Positions 1-6,649 of a stretch of DNA of 14,946 bases are shown here, piece by piece; position 1 is the stretch's first letter, and the number at the start of each line of letters is the position of its first letter. The stretch covers positions 1 through 14,946 of the forward strand of contig CAZMSA010000093.1 in the NCBI GenBank assembly GCA_964568825.1. Reading direction: 5' to 3'. A program made the translations under genes and the position numbers. The notes under the pieces were generated by a model, which ran no database searches, had not been told where the DNA came from, and saw nothing but the letters and a program-made list of their open reading frames with translations. Source of the DNA: CAVVDT01 sp964568825 (GTDB taxonomy: Bacteria > Pseudomonadota > Alphaproteobacteria > Rhizobiales > Aestuariivirgaceae).

Positions 1-435
1 AGCTGATGCGCAACATCGATGAGGCCTTCATGGAGACGCCCTGGTACGGCTCGCGCCAGATGGCGCGGCATTTGCGTCGGCAGGGCTGGTGCATTGGCCG
101 CAAGCGGGTCCGGCGGCTGATGCGCAAGATCGGCCTGTCGCCGATCTACCAGACGCCGAAAACGAGCGAAGCGCACCCGCAACACCGCATCTATCCGCAT
201 ATCCATGGACGGGCGCGGCCGCTGAATGGACAACGTCTTCATCGAGCGGTTATGGCGCAGCCTCAAATACGAGTGCGTCTTCCTCAACGCCTTCGAGACC
301 GGCAGCGACGCGCGACGCGGCATCGGTTCCTGGATCGATTATTACAATAGCCGGCCCCCGCACTCGTCCTTCGGCGGCAAGACGCCCGACAAAGTCTATG
401 CTATCGTAGAAACAGTGGAACAACTGGCGGCGTAG
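1..435 (+). pseudogene. IS3-family OrfB transposase remnant (internal deletion, nonsense codon)
   Basis: Two pieces of one DDE transposase survive. Bases 3 to about 200 encode the N-terminal HTH_21-type region (ETPWYGSRQMARHLRRQGW, then RVRRLMRKIGLSPIYQ). From about 199, in another frame, the C-terminal integrase part reads ISMDGRGR, stop, MDNVFIERLWRSLKYE, ending in YNSRPPHSSFGGKTP and a TAG at 433-435. Family members have roughly 100 or more residues between the two pieces, carrying the first two catalytic aspartates; these are missing here. The glutamate of the DDE triad is probably the E of FIERLW. The in-frame TGA at 223-225 falls where relatives have a tryptophan (GRW-MDN), so it looks like a TGG-to-TGA mutation. 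The protein is certainly inactive. Assignment to a group within IS3 is not possible from this fragment. Confidence 0.88.
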
Positions 436-465
436 AAACAACCCCGATCCACCTCAGCCAAGCCG

Positions 466-496
466 CCAAACTGTCTCATCAGGCGAGTCCACCTCA
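466..496. repeat. Putative right terminal inverted repeat of the IS3 element
   Basis: Thirty bases past the transposase stop, the sequence runs from CCAAACTGTC to GAGTCCACCTCA. This has the layout of the terminal repeat of many IS3-family elements, whose outer end reads TGAAGTGGAC inward. The xthA frame resumes right after it. The left repeat is outside the window, so pairing cannot be confirmed. Confidence 0.5.
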
Positions 497-497
497 A

Positions 498-825
498 ATC
501 GAGTTCCTCGCTGAAATGCATAGCTGGACAGACGCTTTGGCCGGTGCCACGTAAATGGCCTCCATCGTGGCAGGCGATTTCAACGTCGCTCCACACGATA
601 ACGACGTATGGTCTCACCGGCAATTGCTGAAAGTCGTTTCACATATACCCGTGGAAACCACAAAACTCGACCCCATCCGTGAGTCAGGAGGGTGGGTCGA
701 CGTTCAAGGCCGATCAGCGCCTCGCAACGGCGTACTCAAACGTTGAAATAGTACGCAAAGCACGAGGTTGGGAGCAACCGTCAGATCACGTGCCGTTCAT
801 TGCGAACCTTGACTTAAAGGCGTGA
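498..825 (+). pseudogene. xthA: Exodeoxyribonuclease III (xthA) 3' remnant
   Basis: This is the debris of the AP endonuclease and 3'-5' exonuclease of base excision repair. From about 498, frame 3 reads EFLAEMHSWTDALAGAT, a stop (TAA 552-554), then IVAGDFNVAPHDNDVWSHRQLLKVVSHIPVE and GGWVDV. This matches the alphaproteobacterial ExoIII core, including the GDFN metal and catalytic motif. The next part of the family, with its tryptophan- and arginine-rich stretch and the RLDH motif, is missing. The C-terminus reappears in frame 1 as ARGWEQPSDHVPFIANLDLKA with a TGA at 823-825; SDHVP is the catalytic Asp-His motif. The fragment thus carries an IS at its 5' edge, a nonsense codon, and an internal deletion or frameshift near 695-725. 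The 5' half, if kept, would lie beyond the IS. The end overlaps the opposing cNMP-binding gene by 12 bases. Confidence 0.85.
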
Positions 826-1290
826 AAATGGGCGCGCCTGCTCCAGGATGGAGCGGACATCAAGCAGATCGTTCAGTACCACATCGAGCCGTTCGCTTAG
901 CGACGCCAGCATACGTTGGCCATCTGCGGGAAACTCCTGACAGACCCGCTGAAACAGATCCTGCGTGATCCGCATGGCTTCCACGGGCGTAGAAGTCCTA
1001 ACACTCACGGAGGCCGGCAAACCAGCGACCATGGAAAGTTCGCCAATGAAGGCCCCTCGCTTAAGCCGTGCAACAATTTTGCCGTCGTCCTTGGGTCCTT
1101 TAAGCGCCACTGCTTCTCCTGCTAGGATCAGCTGTGCGGCATTCGTGACCTCTCCATACTTAATGAGAACGGCGCCCGCCGCTAGGCGTCGTTTGCGCGA
1201 GTTGAAAGCGAGAAGTTGCAACTGCGCGACATCCACTTCAGCAAACAGCGGGACCTGGCGCAGCAGTTCAACTTCCGATTTGACGGCCAT
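814..1290 (-). CDS. Stand-alone cyclic nucleotide-binding domain protein
   Basis: A 158-residue protein made of one Crp/Fnr-type cNMP-binding beta-barrel domain (about residues 10-120) plus a C-terminal helix, with no helix-turn-helix. It starts LLRQVPLFAEVDVAQLQLLAF and holds the phosphate-binding-cassette segment GELSMVAGLPASVSV at 83-97. Canonical cassettes have Arg right after the Pro (PRxATV); here residue 93 is Ala, so cAMP or cGMP binding may be weak or lost. It may act as a regulatory or protein-protein module. The ATG at 1288-1290 has a GAGGGGGG stretch just upstream, supporting the start. It lies 116 bases downstream of a response-regulator gene on the same strand and may be co-transcribed with it, so a shared signalling role is possible but inferred. 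Its 3' end overlaps the dead xthA remnant on the other strand. Confidence 0.85.
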   Translation of the reverse strand: MAVKSEVELLRQVPLFAEVDVAQLQLLAFNSRKRRLAAGAVLIKYGEVTNAAQLILAGEAVALKGPKDDGKIVARLKRGAFIGELSMVAGLPASVSVRTSTPVEAMRITQDLFQRVCQEFPADGQRMLASLSERLDVVLNDLLDVRSILEQARPFSRL

Positions 1291-1406
1291 CCACGATCCC
1301 CCCTCGGCCGATCATCGGTAGTGCCCCAAGCACCATCGCTCCGCACTCCCGCCGACCGGGTGGTCCTGCAGACCTGCTCGCGATGTGGCTCGGCCCGGGA
1401 CAGGCC

Positions 1407-2093
1407 CTATGGAACAAGTTTATAACCCCCTGTTTCAGTAACCAGAATCTCCGCATGCGAAGGATCTCGCTCGATTTTCTGGCGCAGCCGATAAATATGA
1501 GTTTCAAGTGTATGTGTGGTGACCCCGGCGTTGTAGCCCCATACCTCGTGTAGCAGAATTTCCCGTCCCACTACCTGATCTCCTGCCCTGTAAAGAAACT
1601 TCAATATCGATGTCTCCTTGTCGGTGAGACGAATCTTACGATTGTCCTCGCGAATCAACATCTTTGCGCTTGGCCGGAAAGTATAAAAGGCAACCTTGAA
1701 AACTGCATCCTCACTTTGTTCGTGCTGTCGTAGTTGCGCCCGGATCCGCGCCAGGAGGACTGCGAAGCGGAATGGCTTCGTGACATAATCATTGGCACCC
1801 GAATCAAGGCCGAGAATGGCATCGGAATCCGAATCCTGTGCCGTTAGCATGATGACCGGCCCCTTGAAGCCATTGCGGCGCATAATCTTGCACGCTTCGC
1901 GGCCGTCGATATCGGGCATGTTTACATCAAGAATCACTAGGTCAACGAGCTCCGACTTAAGGTGCCCTATTCCCTGTGCCGCGTTGCCCACCGCTGTCAC
2001 CATGAATTCGTCGTGTAAGGAAAATTGTTCGCAAAGACTCTCGCGCAGCGCCACGTCATCATCGACGATAAGGATCTTCTTGACGGCACTCAT
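1407..2093 (-). CDS. OmpR/PhoB-family response regulator transcription factor
   Basis: A 228-residue two-component response regulator. The receiver domain (about 5-120) has the acidic pocket DDD at 11-13, phosphoacceptor Asp56 in DLVILDVNMP, Thr84 (MLTAQ) and Lys106 in the VTKPF motif, so it should be phosphorylatable. The C-terminal winged helix (about 130-228) contains LTDKETSILKFLYRAGDQVVGREILLHEVWGY and the recognition-helix region THTLETHIYRLRQKI, ending TETGGYKLVP, typical of OmpR/PhoB DNA-binding domains. No histidine kinase is encoded nearby, so the gene looks orphan. It is followed by a cNMP-domain gene on the same strand and is divergent from the L,D-transpeptidase gene, 77 bases away. 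A transcription factor divergent from a cell-wall enzyme could control it, but no operator is visible. An AAGAAGG sequence lies upstream of the ATG. Confidence 0.92.
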   Translation of the reverse strand: MSAVKKILIVDDDVALRESLCEQFSLHDEFMVTAVGNAAQGIGHLKSELVDLVILDVNMPDIDGREACKIMRRNGFKGPVIMLTAQDSDSDAILGLDSGANDYVTKPFRFAVLLARIRAQLRQHEQSEDAVFKVAFYTFRPSAKMLIREDNRKIRLTDKETSILKFLYRAGDQVVGREILLHEVWGYNAGVTTHTLETHIYRLRQKIERDPSHAEILVTETGGYKLVP

Positions 2094-2170
2094 TGATCTC
2101 GGGCCTTCTTGGTGGTGGTAGATGGACGTGGTTTTATGCCGCTACATTAGACGGGAAATCAAAATCAGTC

Positions 2171-2704
2171 ATGGCCCGGCCGAAGTTTGTTGATCGTGTG
2201 ATCGTGCGCTCGCTTTCGGGGAGGTCCACGCGTGGTCGATTCACAATCGCTTCGCGGCAAATTCAATGTTCGATCGGTAGTGCCGGCATCCGCCGCAACA
2301 AGCGCGAGGGCGACGGAGCCAGCCCGGCAGGTGCCCATGCCATGCGTTGTGTGCTTTATCGCGCTGACCGCGTCGTCCGCCCGCGCACTGGCCTGCCCCT
2401 GCATCCCCTAAAACCCAATCATGGTTGGTGCGACGATCCCACATCTGCCTGCTACAATCGTCTTATACACCAACCCTTTGCAGGCAGCGCCGAAGATCTT
2501 TGGCGGGCGGATGCGATCTATAATGTCATCGTGGTTCTCGGGCACAATTATTGGCCAATCGTCCGCGGTCTGGGCAGCGCTATCTTCGTGCATGTGGCAG
2601 CCGCTGAATTTAGCCCTACTGCCGGTTGCGTTAGCCTGCGTCAGGACGAACTTCTCCGGGTTCTCGCTGACGTCGGCCCACATACCGAACTGATCATTGT
2701 CTGA
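2171..2704 (+). CDS. YkuD/L,D-transpeptidase catalytic domain family protein
   Basis: A 177-residue protein of the small L,D-transpeptidase-like family (COG3786 type). It has CSIGSAGIRRNKREGDGASPAG near 33-54, HGWCDDP at 84-90, VVLGHN at 121-126, and the catalytic segment GSAIFVHVAAAEFSPTAGCVSL, with probable catalytic His141 and Cys153. Family members cross-link or remodel peptidoglycan, or anchor proteins to it, through a cysteine acyl-enzyme. No signal peptide or membrane segment is visible from the chosen ATG. An in-frame ATG at 2093 would overlap the opposing response-regulator start codon and adds no obvious leader. That is a common annotation feature of this subfamily, and its site of action is unclear. 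It is convergent with yggS with only four bases between the stops. GGGAAA lies about ten bases upstream of the start. Confidence 0.82.
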   Translation: MARPKFVDRVIVRSLSGRSTRGRFTIASRQIQCSIGSAGIRRNKREGDGASPAGAHAMRCVLYRADRVVRPRTGLPLHPLKPNHGWCDDPTSACYNRLIHQPFAGSAEDLWRADAIYNVIVVLGHNYWPIVRGLGSAIFVHVAAAEFSPTAGCVSLRQDELLRVLADVGPHTELIIV

Positions 2705-2708
2705 TTAG

Positions 2709-3386
2709 TCAATCCATCCGGGGCCGTGTCCCGAAGATAGCCGAGCCTACTCTCACATGCGTGGCACCCAATGCGATTGCCGTCTCAAAGTCGGCGCTCA
2801 TGCCCATTGATAATGTCTTCAAACCGTTGGCATGGGCCAGTTCAGCCAATAGCGCGAAATGCTTTCTCGGCTCATCTTCGACGGGCGGAATGCACATGAG
2901 ACCTTCGATCTCCAGACCAATATCATTGCGGCACCAGGCGATGAATTCGGTCGAATATTCAGGAAGGATCCCTGCCTTCTGCGGCTCGGCGCCGGTATTG
3001 ATCTGTACGTATAGGCGCGGGTATCGCTTTTGCCGGGCCATCTCACCCGCAAGGACGCGCGCGAGTTTTGGCCGGTCGAGGGTTTCTATTACATCAAACA
3101 GAGTGACGGCGGCGGCAGCCTTGTTCGTTTGCAAGGGACCGATAAGGTGCAGTTCGATCCCGGGCGTGGTAGCCTTGAGATTAGGCCACTTGTGTTGCGC
3201 CTCCTGCACTCGATTCTCTCCAAATACGCGCTGGCCGGCGGCGATGACGGGCGCGATTTCATCCGCACCGAAGGTCTTGGAAACGGCAACCAGGCAAACA
3301 TCGCCATGCACACGGCCGGCAGCACGCTCCGCCGCGGCAATGCGCGCCCTGACCACGGCCAATTGTTTTGCCGCAGCATCAGTCAT
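2709..3386 (-). CDS. yggS: YggS family pyridoxal phosphate-dependent (PLP homeostasis) protein
   Basis: A 225-residue single-domain TIM-barrel protein of the YggS/PROSC family, full length. Lys37 in LVAVSKTF is the PLP Schiff-base lysine. Other family signatures are FGENRVQEAQHKW (about 55-67), HLIGPLQTNK, the IEGLMCIPP segment and the C-terminal phosphate-binding region SMGMSADFETAIALGATHVRVGSAIFG. The family has no known catalytic reaction; it binds PLP and affects vitamin B6 and amino- or keto-acid balance. The gene is divergent from leuS across about 100 bases, a neighbourhood common in alphaproteobacteria, and its 3' end nearly meets that of the L,D-transpeptidase gene. Confidence 0.94.
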   Translation of the reverse strand: MTDAAAKQLAVVRARIAAAERAAGRVHGDVCLVAVSKTFGADEIAPVIAAGQRVFGENRVQEAQHKWPNLKATTPGIELHLIGPLQTNKAAAAVTLFDVIETLDRPKLARVLAGEMARQKRYPRLYVQINTGAEPQKAGILPEYSTEFIAWCRNDIGLEIEGLMCIPPVEDEPRKHFALLAELAHANGLKTLSMGMSADFETAIALGATHVRVGSAIFGTRPRMD

Positions 3387-3476
3387 GGGACAAAGCGCTG
3401 CACTTCATACCGGCCGATATGGCCGAGCTTGCGAGACGATGCAAGTGCTGGTACTGCACGAGCGGCTTTCTGCCCC

Positions 3477-3483
3477 GGAAAAG
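3477..3483 (+). promoter_or_regulatory. Ribosome binding site fixing the leuS start
   Basis: GGAAAAG lies six bases before the ATG at 3490. The reading frame is open far upstream through the antisense of yggS, so this site, together with the typical LeuRS N-terminus (ERYNPCEAEPRWQQAWEE), decides the start. Confidence 0.55.
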
Positions 3484-3489
3484 ATTGAT

Positions 3490-6120
3490 ATGGACGCCAA
3501 GACCACCGAATCCGACGAGCGCTACAACCCATGCGAGGCCGAGCCGCGCTGGCAGCAGGCGTGGGAGGAGGCCGGCTGCTTCACTGCCCGCGAGGACGCC
3601 AAGCGGCCCAAATATTACGTACTGGAGATGTTTCCCTACCCTTCAGGACGCATCCATATGGGCCACGTCCGCAACTACGCCATGGGTGATGTAATCGCCC
3701 GCTACCGGCGCGCGCGCGGCTACAATGTACTCCATCCCATGGGTTGGGATGCCTTCGGCATGCCGGCCGAGAACGCCGCCATGGAGCGCGGTGTCCATCC
3801 CAAGACCTGGACCTACGAGAATATCGCCGCCATGCGGGCCCAGCTCAAGCTCATGGGCCTTTCGCTCGACTGGCAACGCGAACTGGCAACCTGCGATCCA
3901 TCCTACTATCGACATGAGCAGGCGATGTTCCTGGACTTTCTTGCCGCTGGTTTGGTAGAGCGCCGAACGTCCATGGTCAACTGGGATCCTGTCGACCAGA
4001 CCGTTCTTGCCAATGAACAGGTGATCGATGGCCGGGGCTGGCGCTCTGGCGCCCTGGTGGAAAAGCGCGAACTGGCCCAATGGTTCCTGAAGATCACCAG
4101 CTATTCCGAGGAGCTGCTCGACGCCCTGAAAGGCCTCGACGGCTGGCCGGAAAAGGTCCTGCTGATGCAGCGCAACTGGATCGGCCGATCCGAGGGCCTG
4201 CGCTTTTCCTTCGCGCTGGAAGACGAAGCGGGCAATCTGCTGGATGAGCGCCTGACGGTTTACACTACGCGCCACGACACCATCTTCGGGGCCAGCTTCT
4301 GTGCCTTGTCACCTGACCATCCGATGACGTTGGCACTTGCCGACAAAGATCCGGCTGTTGCCGCGTTCCGTCGCGAAGTCGCCTCCCTCGGCACCAGCGA
4401 GGAAAACATCGAAAAGGCGGAGAAGCGGGGCCTTGCCTTAGGTCTTTATGCCCGCCACCCGTTCCGGCCAGGGGTCAGACTGCCGGTCTATGCCGCCAAC
4501 TTCGTGCTCATGGCCTATGGCGAAGGCGCCATCTTCGGCTGCCCGGGCCACGACCAGCGCGACCTCGACTTCGCCCGCAAGTATGGCCTGCCGATCATAC
4601 CGGTGGTAGCACCGCTGGGTGCCGATCCGGCTACCTTCGAGGTCGGAGATGAAGCCTTCGTGGAAAAGGCTGGCGAAGCGGTGCGCATGATCAATTCGGA
4701 CTTCCTGAACGGGCTGACCGTCGAAGTCGCAAAGGAGGAGATTACCCGCCGCTTCGAAAGTGCCGGCACCGGCGAGCGGAAGGTGAATTTTCGTCTGCGC
4801 GACTGGGGCGTATCACGTCAGCGCTATTGGGGCTGCCCGATCCCGATCATCCACTGCGAGACGTGCGGCGTTGTGCCGGTGCCGCATGCCGATCTGCCAG
4901 TGGTATTGCCCGAGGACGTGACGTTCGACCAGCCGGGCAATCCGCTGGATCGCCATCCCACCTGGAAGCATGTGGCATGCCCGCAATGCGGCAAGCCCGC
5001 CCGCCGTGAGACCGATACCTTCGACACCTTCGTTGATTCCTCCTGGTATTTTGCGCGCTTTTGTTCACCCCTTGCCGATGTGCCCGTGGACACCTCGGCC
5101 GCTGCCTATTGGATGCCAGTCGATCAGTATATTGGCGGCATCGAACACGCCATCTTGCACCTGCTCTATTCCCGTTTCTTCTGCCGCGCCATGAAAAAGA
5201 CCGGGCATCTCGACATCGATGAGCCGTTCGCCACCCTGTTTACCCAAGGCATGGTCATCCACGAGACCTACCGCACCAAAAACGGCGCGTGGATCCTCCC
5301 AGCCGATACAGCGGCACGCAAAGGCGGCTGGGTGCACGCGGTGACTGGCGAGCCGCTGACCGTCGGCAGCGCCGAGAAGATGTCAAAATCGCGCAAGAAT
5401 GTCATCGATCCCGAAGCTATTATCGCCCAGTATGGGGCCGACACGGCGCGCTGGTTCATGCTTTCCGATACGCCGCCAGAACGCGACATCGAGTGGACCG
5501 AGGCCGGCGTCGAAGGCGCTTCGCGGTTTACCCAGAAGCTGTGGCGGCTTATCGGCGAAGTCGCCCGGCGGCCACAGCCTGCAAGACTGCCTGACACCAG
5601 CGGCTCCGCGATGTCGCCAGCCGGGCTTGATCTGCGCCGCCAGACCCACCGTGCCATCGCCGCCGTCAGTAACGATCTCGAGCATTTGCGCTTTAACCGC
5701 GCGATTGCCCGCATCTATGAACTGGCCAATGCGCTGGCGTCCTGTCTCGGAGAAGCGGGCGATGCGGAGGCAACGAACTTCGCCCTACATGAGGCGGCCA
5801 ATGCGCTGGTTCATTTATTTGCGCCCATGATGCCGCACCTTGCCGAGGAATGTGCCATGCGCCTCGGAGGCGACCGCATGACCGCCATGGCGGCATGGCC
5901 CACGGCCGATCCTGAATTGGTGCGTGAGGACGCGGTGACACTTGCCATACAGGTGAACGGTAAGCGCCGAGGCGAACTCGTCATGCCCCTGGGTGCCGCT
6001 AAGGAAGATGTTGAAGCCGCCGCTTTGAAGGTCGATAATGTCGCACGGGCCTTGTCGGGGCTCCGAGTGCGCAAGGTCATTGTCGTACCGGATCGCATTG
6101 TCAATATCGTGACGGGATGA
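3490..6120 (+). CDS. leuS: Leucine--tRNA ligase
   Basis: An 876-residue class Ia aminoacyl-tRNA synthetase that charges tRNA-Leu in the cytoplasm; the length is normal for the bacterial enzyme. The HIGH-like motif is HMGH at 56-59 in FPYPSGRIHMGHVRNYAMGD. The KMSKS loop is at about 630-634 in SAEKMSKSRKNVIDP. Between them sits the CP1 editing domain, with the threonine-rich VYTTRHDTIFGAS and the YGEGAIFGCPGHDQRD segment that hydrolyses mischarged tRNA. From memory E. coli has YGTG at the latter site, so the Glu is a mild variation. The C-terminal anticodon-binding and tail domains end in VRKVIVVPDRIVNIVTG. It is the first gene of a leuS-lptE-holA cluster and its stop overlaps the lptE ATG (ATGA). 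A longer frame reaching back to 2761 is only antisense to yggS. Confidence 0.98.
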   Translation: MDAKTTESDERYNPCEAEPRWQQAWEEAGCFTAREDAKRPKYYVLEMFPYPSGRIHMGHVRNYAMGDVIARYRRARGYNVLHPMGWDAFGMPAENAAMERGVHPKTWTYENIAAMRAQLKLMGLSLDWQRELATCDPSYYRHEQAMFLDFLAAGLVERRTSMVNWDPVDQTVLANEQVIDGRGWRSGALVEKRELAQWFLKITSYSEELLDALKGLDGWPEKVLLMQRNWIGRSEGLRFSFALEDEAGNLLDERLTVYTTRHDTIFGASFCALSPDHPMTLALADKDPAVAAFRREVASLGTSEENIEKAEKRGLALGLYARHPFRPGVRLPVYAANFVLMAYGEGAIFGCPGHDQRDLDFARKYGLPIIPVVAPLGADPATFEVGDEAFVEKAGEAVRMINSDFLNGLTVEVAKEEITRRFESAGTGERKVNFRLRDWGVSRQRYWGCPIPIIHCETCGVVPVPHADLPVVLPEDVTFDQPGNPLDRHPTWKHVACPQCGKPARRETDTFDTFVDSSWYFARFCSPLADVPVDTSAAAYWMPVDQYIGGIEHAILHLLYSRFFCRAMKKTGHLDIDEPFATLFTQGMVIHETYRTKNGAWILPADTAARKGGWVHAVTGEPLTVGSAEKMSKSRKNVIDPEAIIAQYGADTARWFMLSDTPPERDIEWTEAGVEGASRFTQKLWRLIGEVARRPQPARLPDTSGSAMSPAGLDLRRQTHRAIAAVSNDLEHLRFNRAIARIYELANALASCLGEAGDAEATNFALHEAANALVHLFAPMMPHLAEECAMRLGGDRMTAMAAWPTADPELVREDAVTLAIQVNGKRRGELVMPLGAAKEDVEAAALKVDNVARALSGLRVRKVIVVPDRIVNIVTG

Positions 6121-6629
6121 CTATGCCGAGATTGCTGCAAGGACTGGCCTGCGCGGTCGCGCTCGTGCTGCTTTCAGGTTGCGGGTTCAAGCCACTTTAC
6201 GGCACCTCCAGGCTGGCGGGAGAATCGGTGTCGGCCAAACTGGCCAGCGTGAACATACCCGAACAGTCGACACGCGCCGGCCAGTTGATTCGTAATGCCA
6301 TACTCTCGGCCTCGGCGCCGGTCGGCACAAATGCGATCACCAGGTACCGCTTCGATATGACACCCAAGACAAGCGAGGAAGATGCGGTAGAGGCACAAAA
6401 CACCGATGTCTTGCGCCGGAGTTACCGGCTGACAGTTGGCTTCGATCTTGTCGACATCTCCAACGGCAAGTCCGTTTACTCCGGCAAGACCTTTTCCTAC
6501 GTCTCCTATGATCGCACGGGGGTACCCTTCGCCAACCAGCAGGCGCGCACCAACGCTGAAGAGCGTGCCGCCGATGAAGTGGCTCTTGATATCCGCACGC
6601 GCCTTGCGGCTTATTTCTCTAACCATTGA
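6117..6629 (+). CDS. lptE: LPS-assembly lipoprotein LptE
   Basis: A 170-residue outer-membrane lipoprotein that plugs the LptD barrel and helps insert lipopolysaccharide into the outer leaflet. The N-terminus carries a lipoprotein signal peptide with hydrophobic core and lipobox LLSGC, lipidated Cys22, followed by GFKPLYG, the hallmark start of mature LptE. The remainder is the usual low-conservation SLBB-like fold, with SYRLTVGFDLVD and a C-terminal basic helix (EERAADEVALDIRTRLAAYF). It is translationally coupled to leuS by a four-base ATGA overlap; a second ATG at 6123 is a possible alternative start. The leuS-lptE-holA order is widespread in proteobacteria. Its presence implies a Gram-negative, LPS-bearing envelope. 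Confidence 0.93.
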   Translation: MTMPRLLQGLACAVALVLLSGCGFKPLYGTSRLAGESVSAKLASVNIPEQSTRAGQLIRNAILSASAPVGTNAITRYRFDMTPKTSEEDAVEAQNTDVLRRSYRLTVGFDLVDISNGKSVYSGKTFSYVSYDRTGVPFANQQARTNAEERAADEVALDIRTRLAAYFSNH

Positions 6630-6649
6630 GAGAGTAGCTAGCGCAGCGC

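Larger units (their letters stand above)
1..496 (+). mobile_element. IS3-family insertion sequence, 3' part, internally deleted
   Basis: This is the right-hand portion of an IS3-family element; its left part lies before the window. The transposase frame is already open at base 3. A putative right terminal inverted repeat ends near base 496 in GTCCACCTCA, resembling the GTCCACTTCA-type ends I know from many IS3 elements. Directly beyond it, at about base 498, an exodeoxyribonuclease III reading frame begins in mid-protein, so the element appears to sit inside xthA. The element cannot move on its own, because the middle of the transposase is missing. The exact right end is uncertain: the 9-mer TCCACCTCA occurs at both 448-456 and 488-496. 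No target duplication can be tested without the left end. Confidence 0.8.

Noticed and set aside
1291..1406. Possible terminator or small RNA between the regulator and cNMP genes
   Set aside because: Only short 4-bp stems such as GACC-GGTC are seen, with no T run and no promoter-like pair.
2408..2683. A 91-codon minus-strand frame opposite the L,D-transpeptidase gene
   Set aside because: The plus strand encodes clear YkuD-family motifs; the minus frame has none.
2761..3489. A 5' extension of the leuS reading frame giving an 1119-residue protein
   Set aside because: The extra part is antisense to yggS and has no LeuRS homology; the ATG at 3490 has a ribosome binding site and the family N-terminus.
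3643..4275. A 210-codon open frame on the minus strand
   Set aside because: It is the antisense of the leuS catalytic and connective regions, with no recognisable domain; it is produced by high-GC codon structure.
5268..5714. A 148-codon minus-strand frame
   Set aside because: It lies entirely antisense to the KMSKS and anticodon-binding region of leuS and resembles no family.
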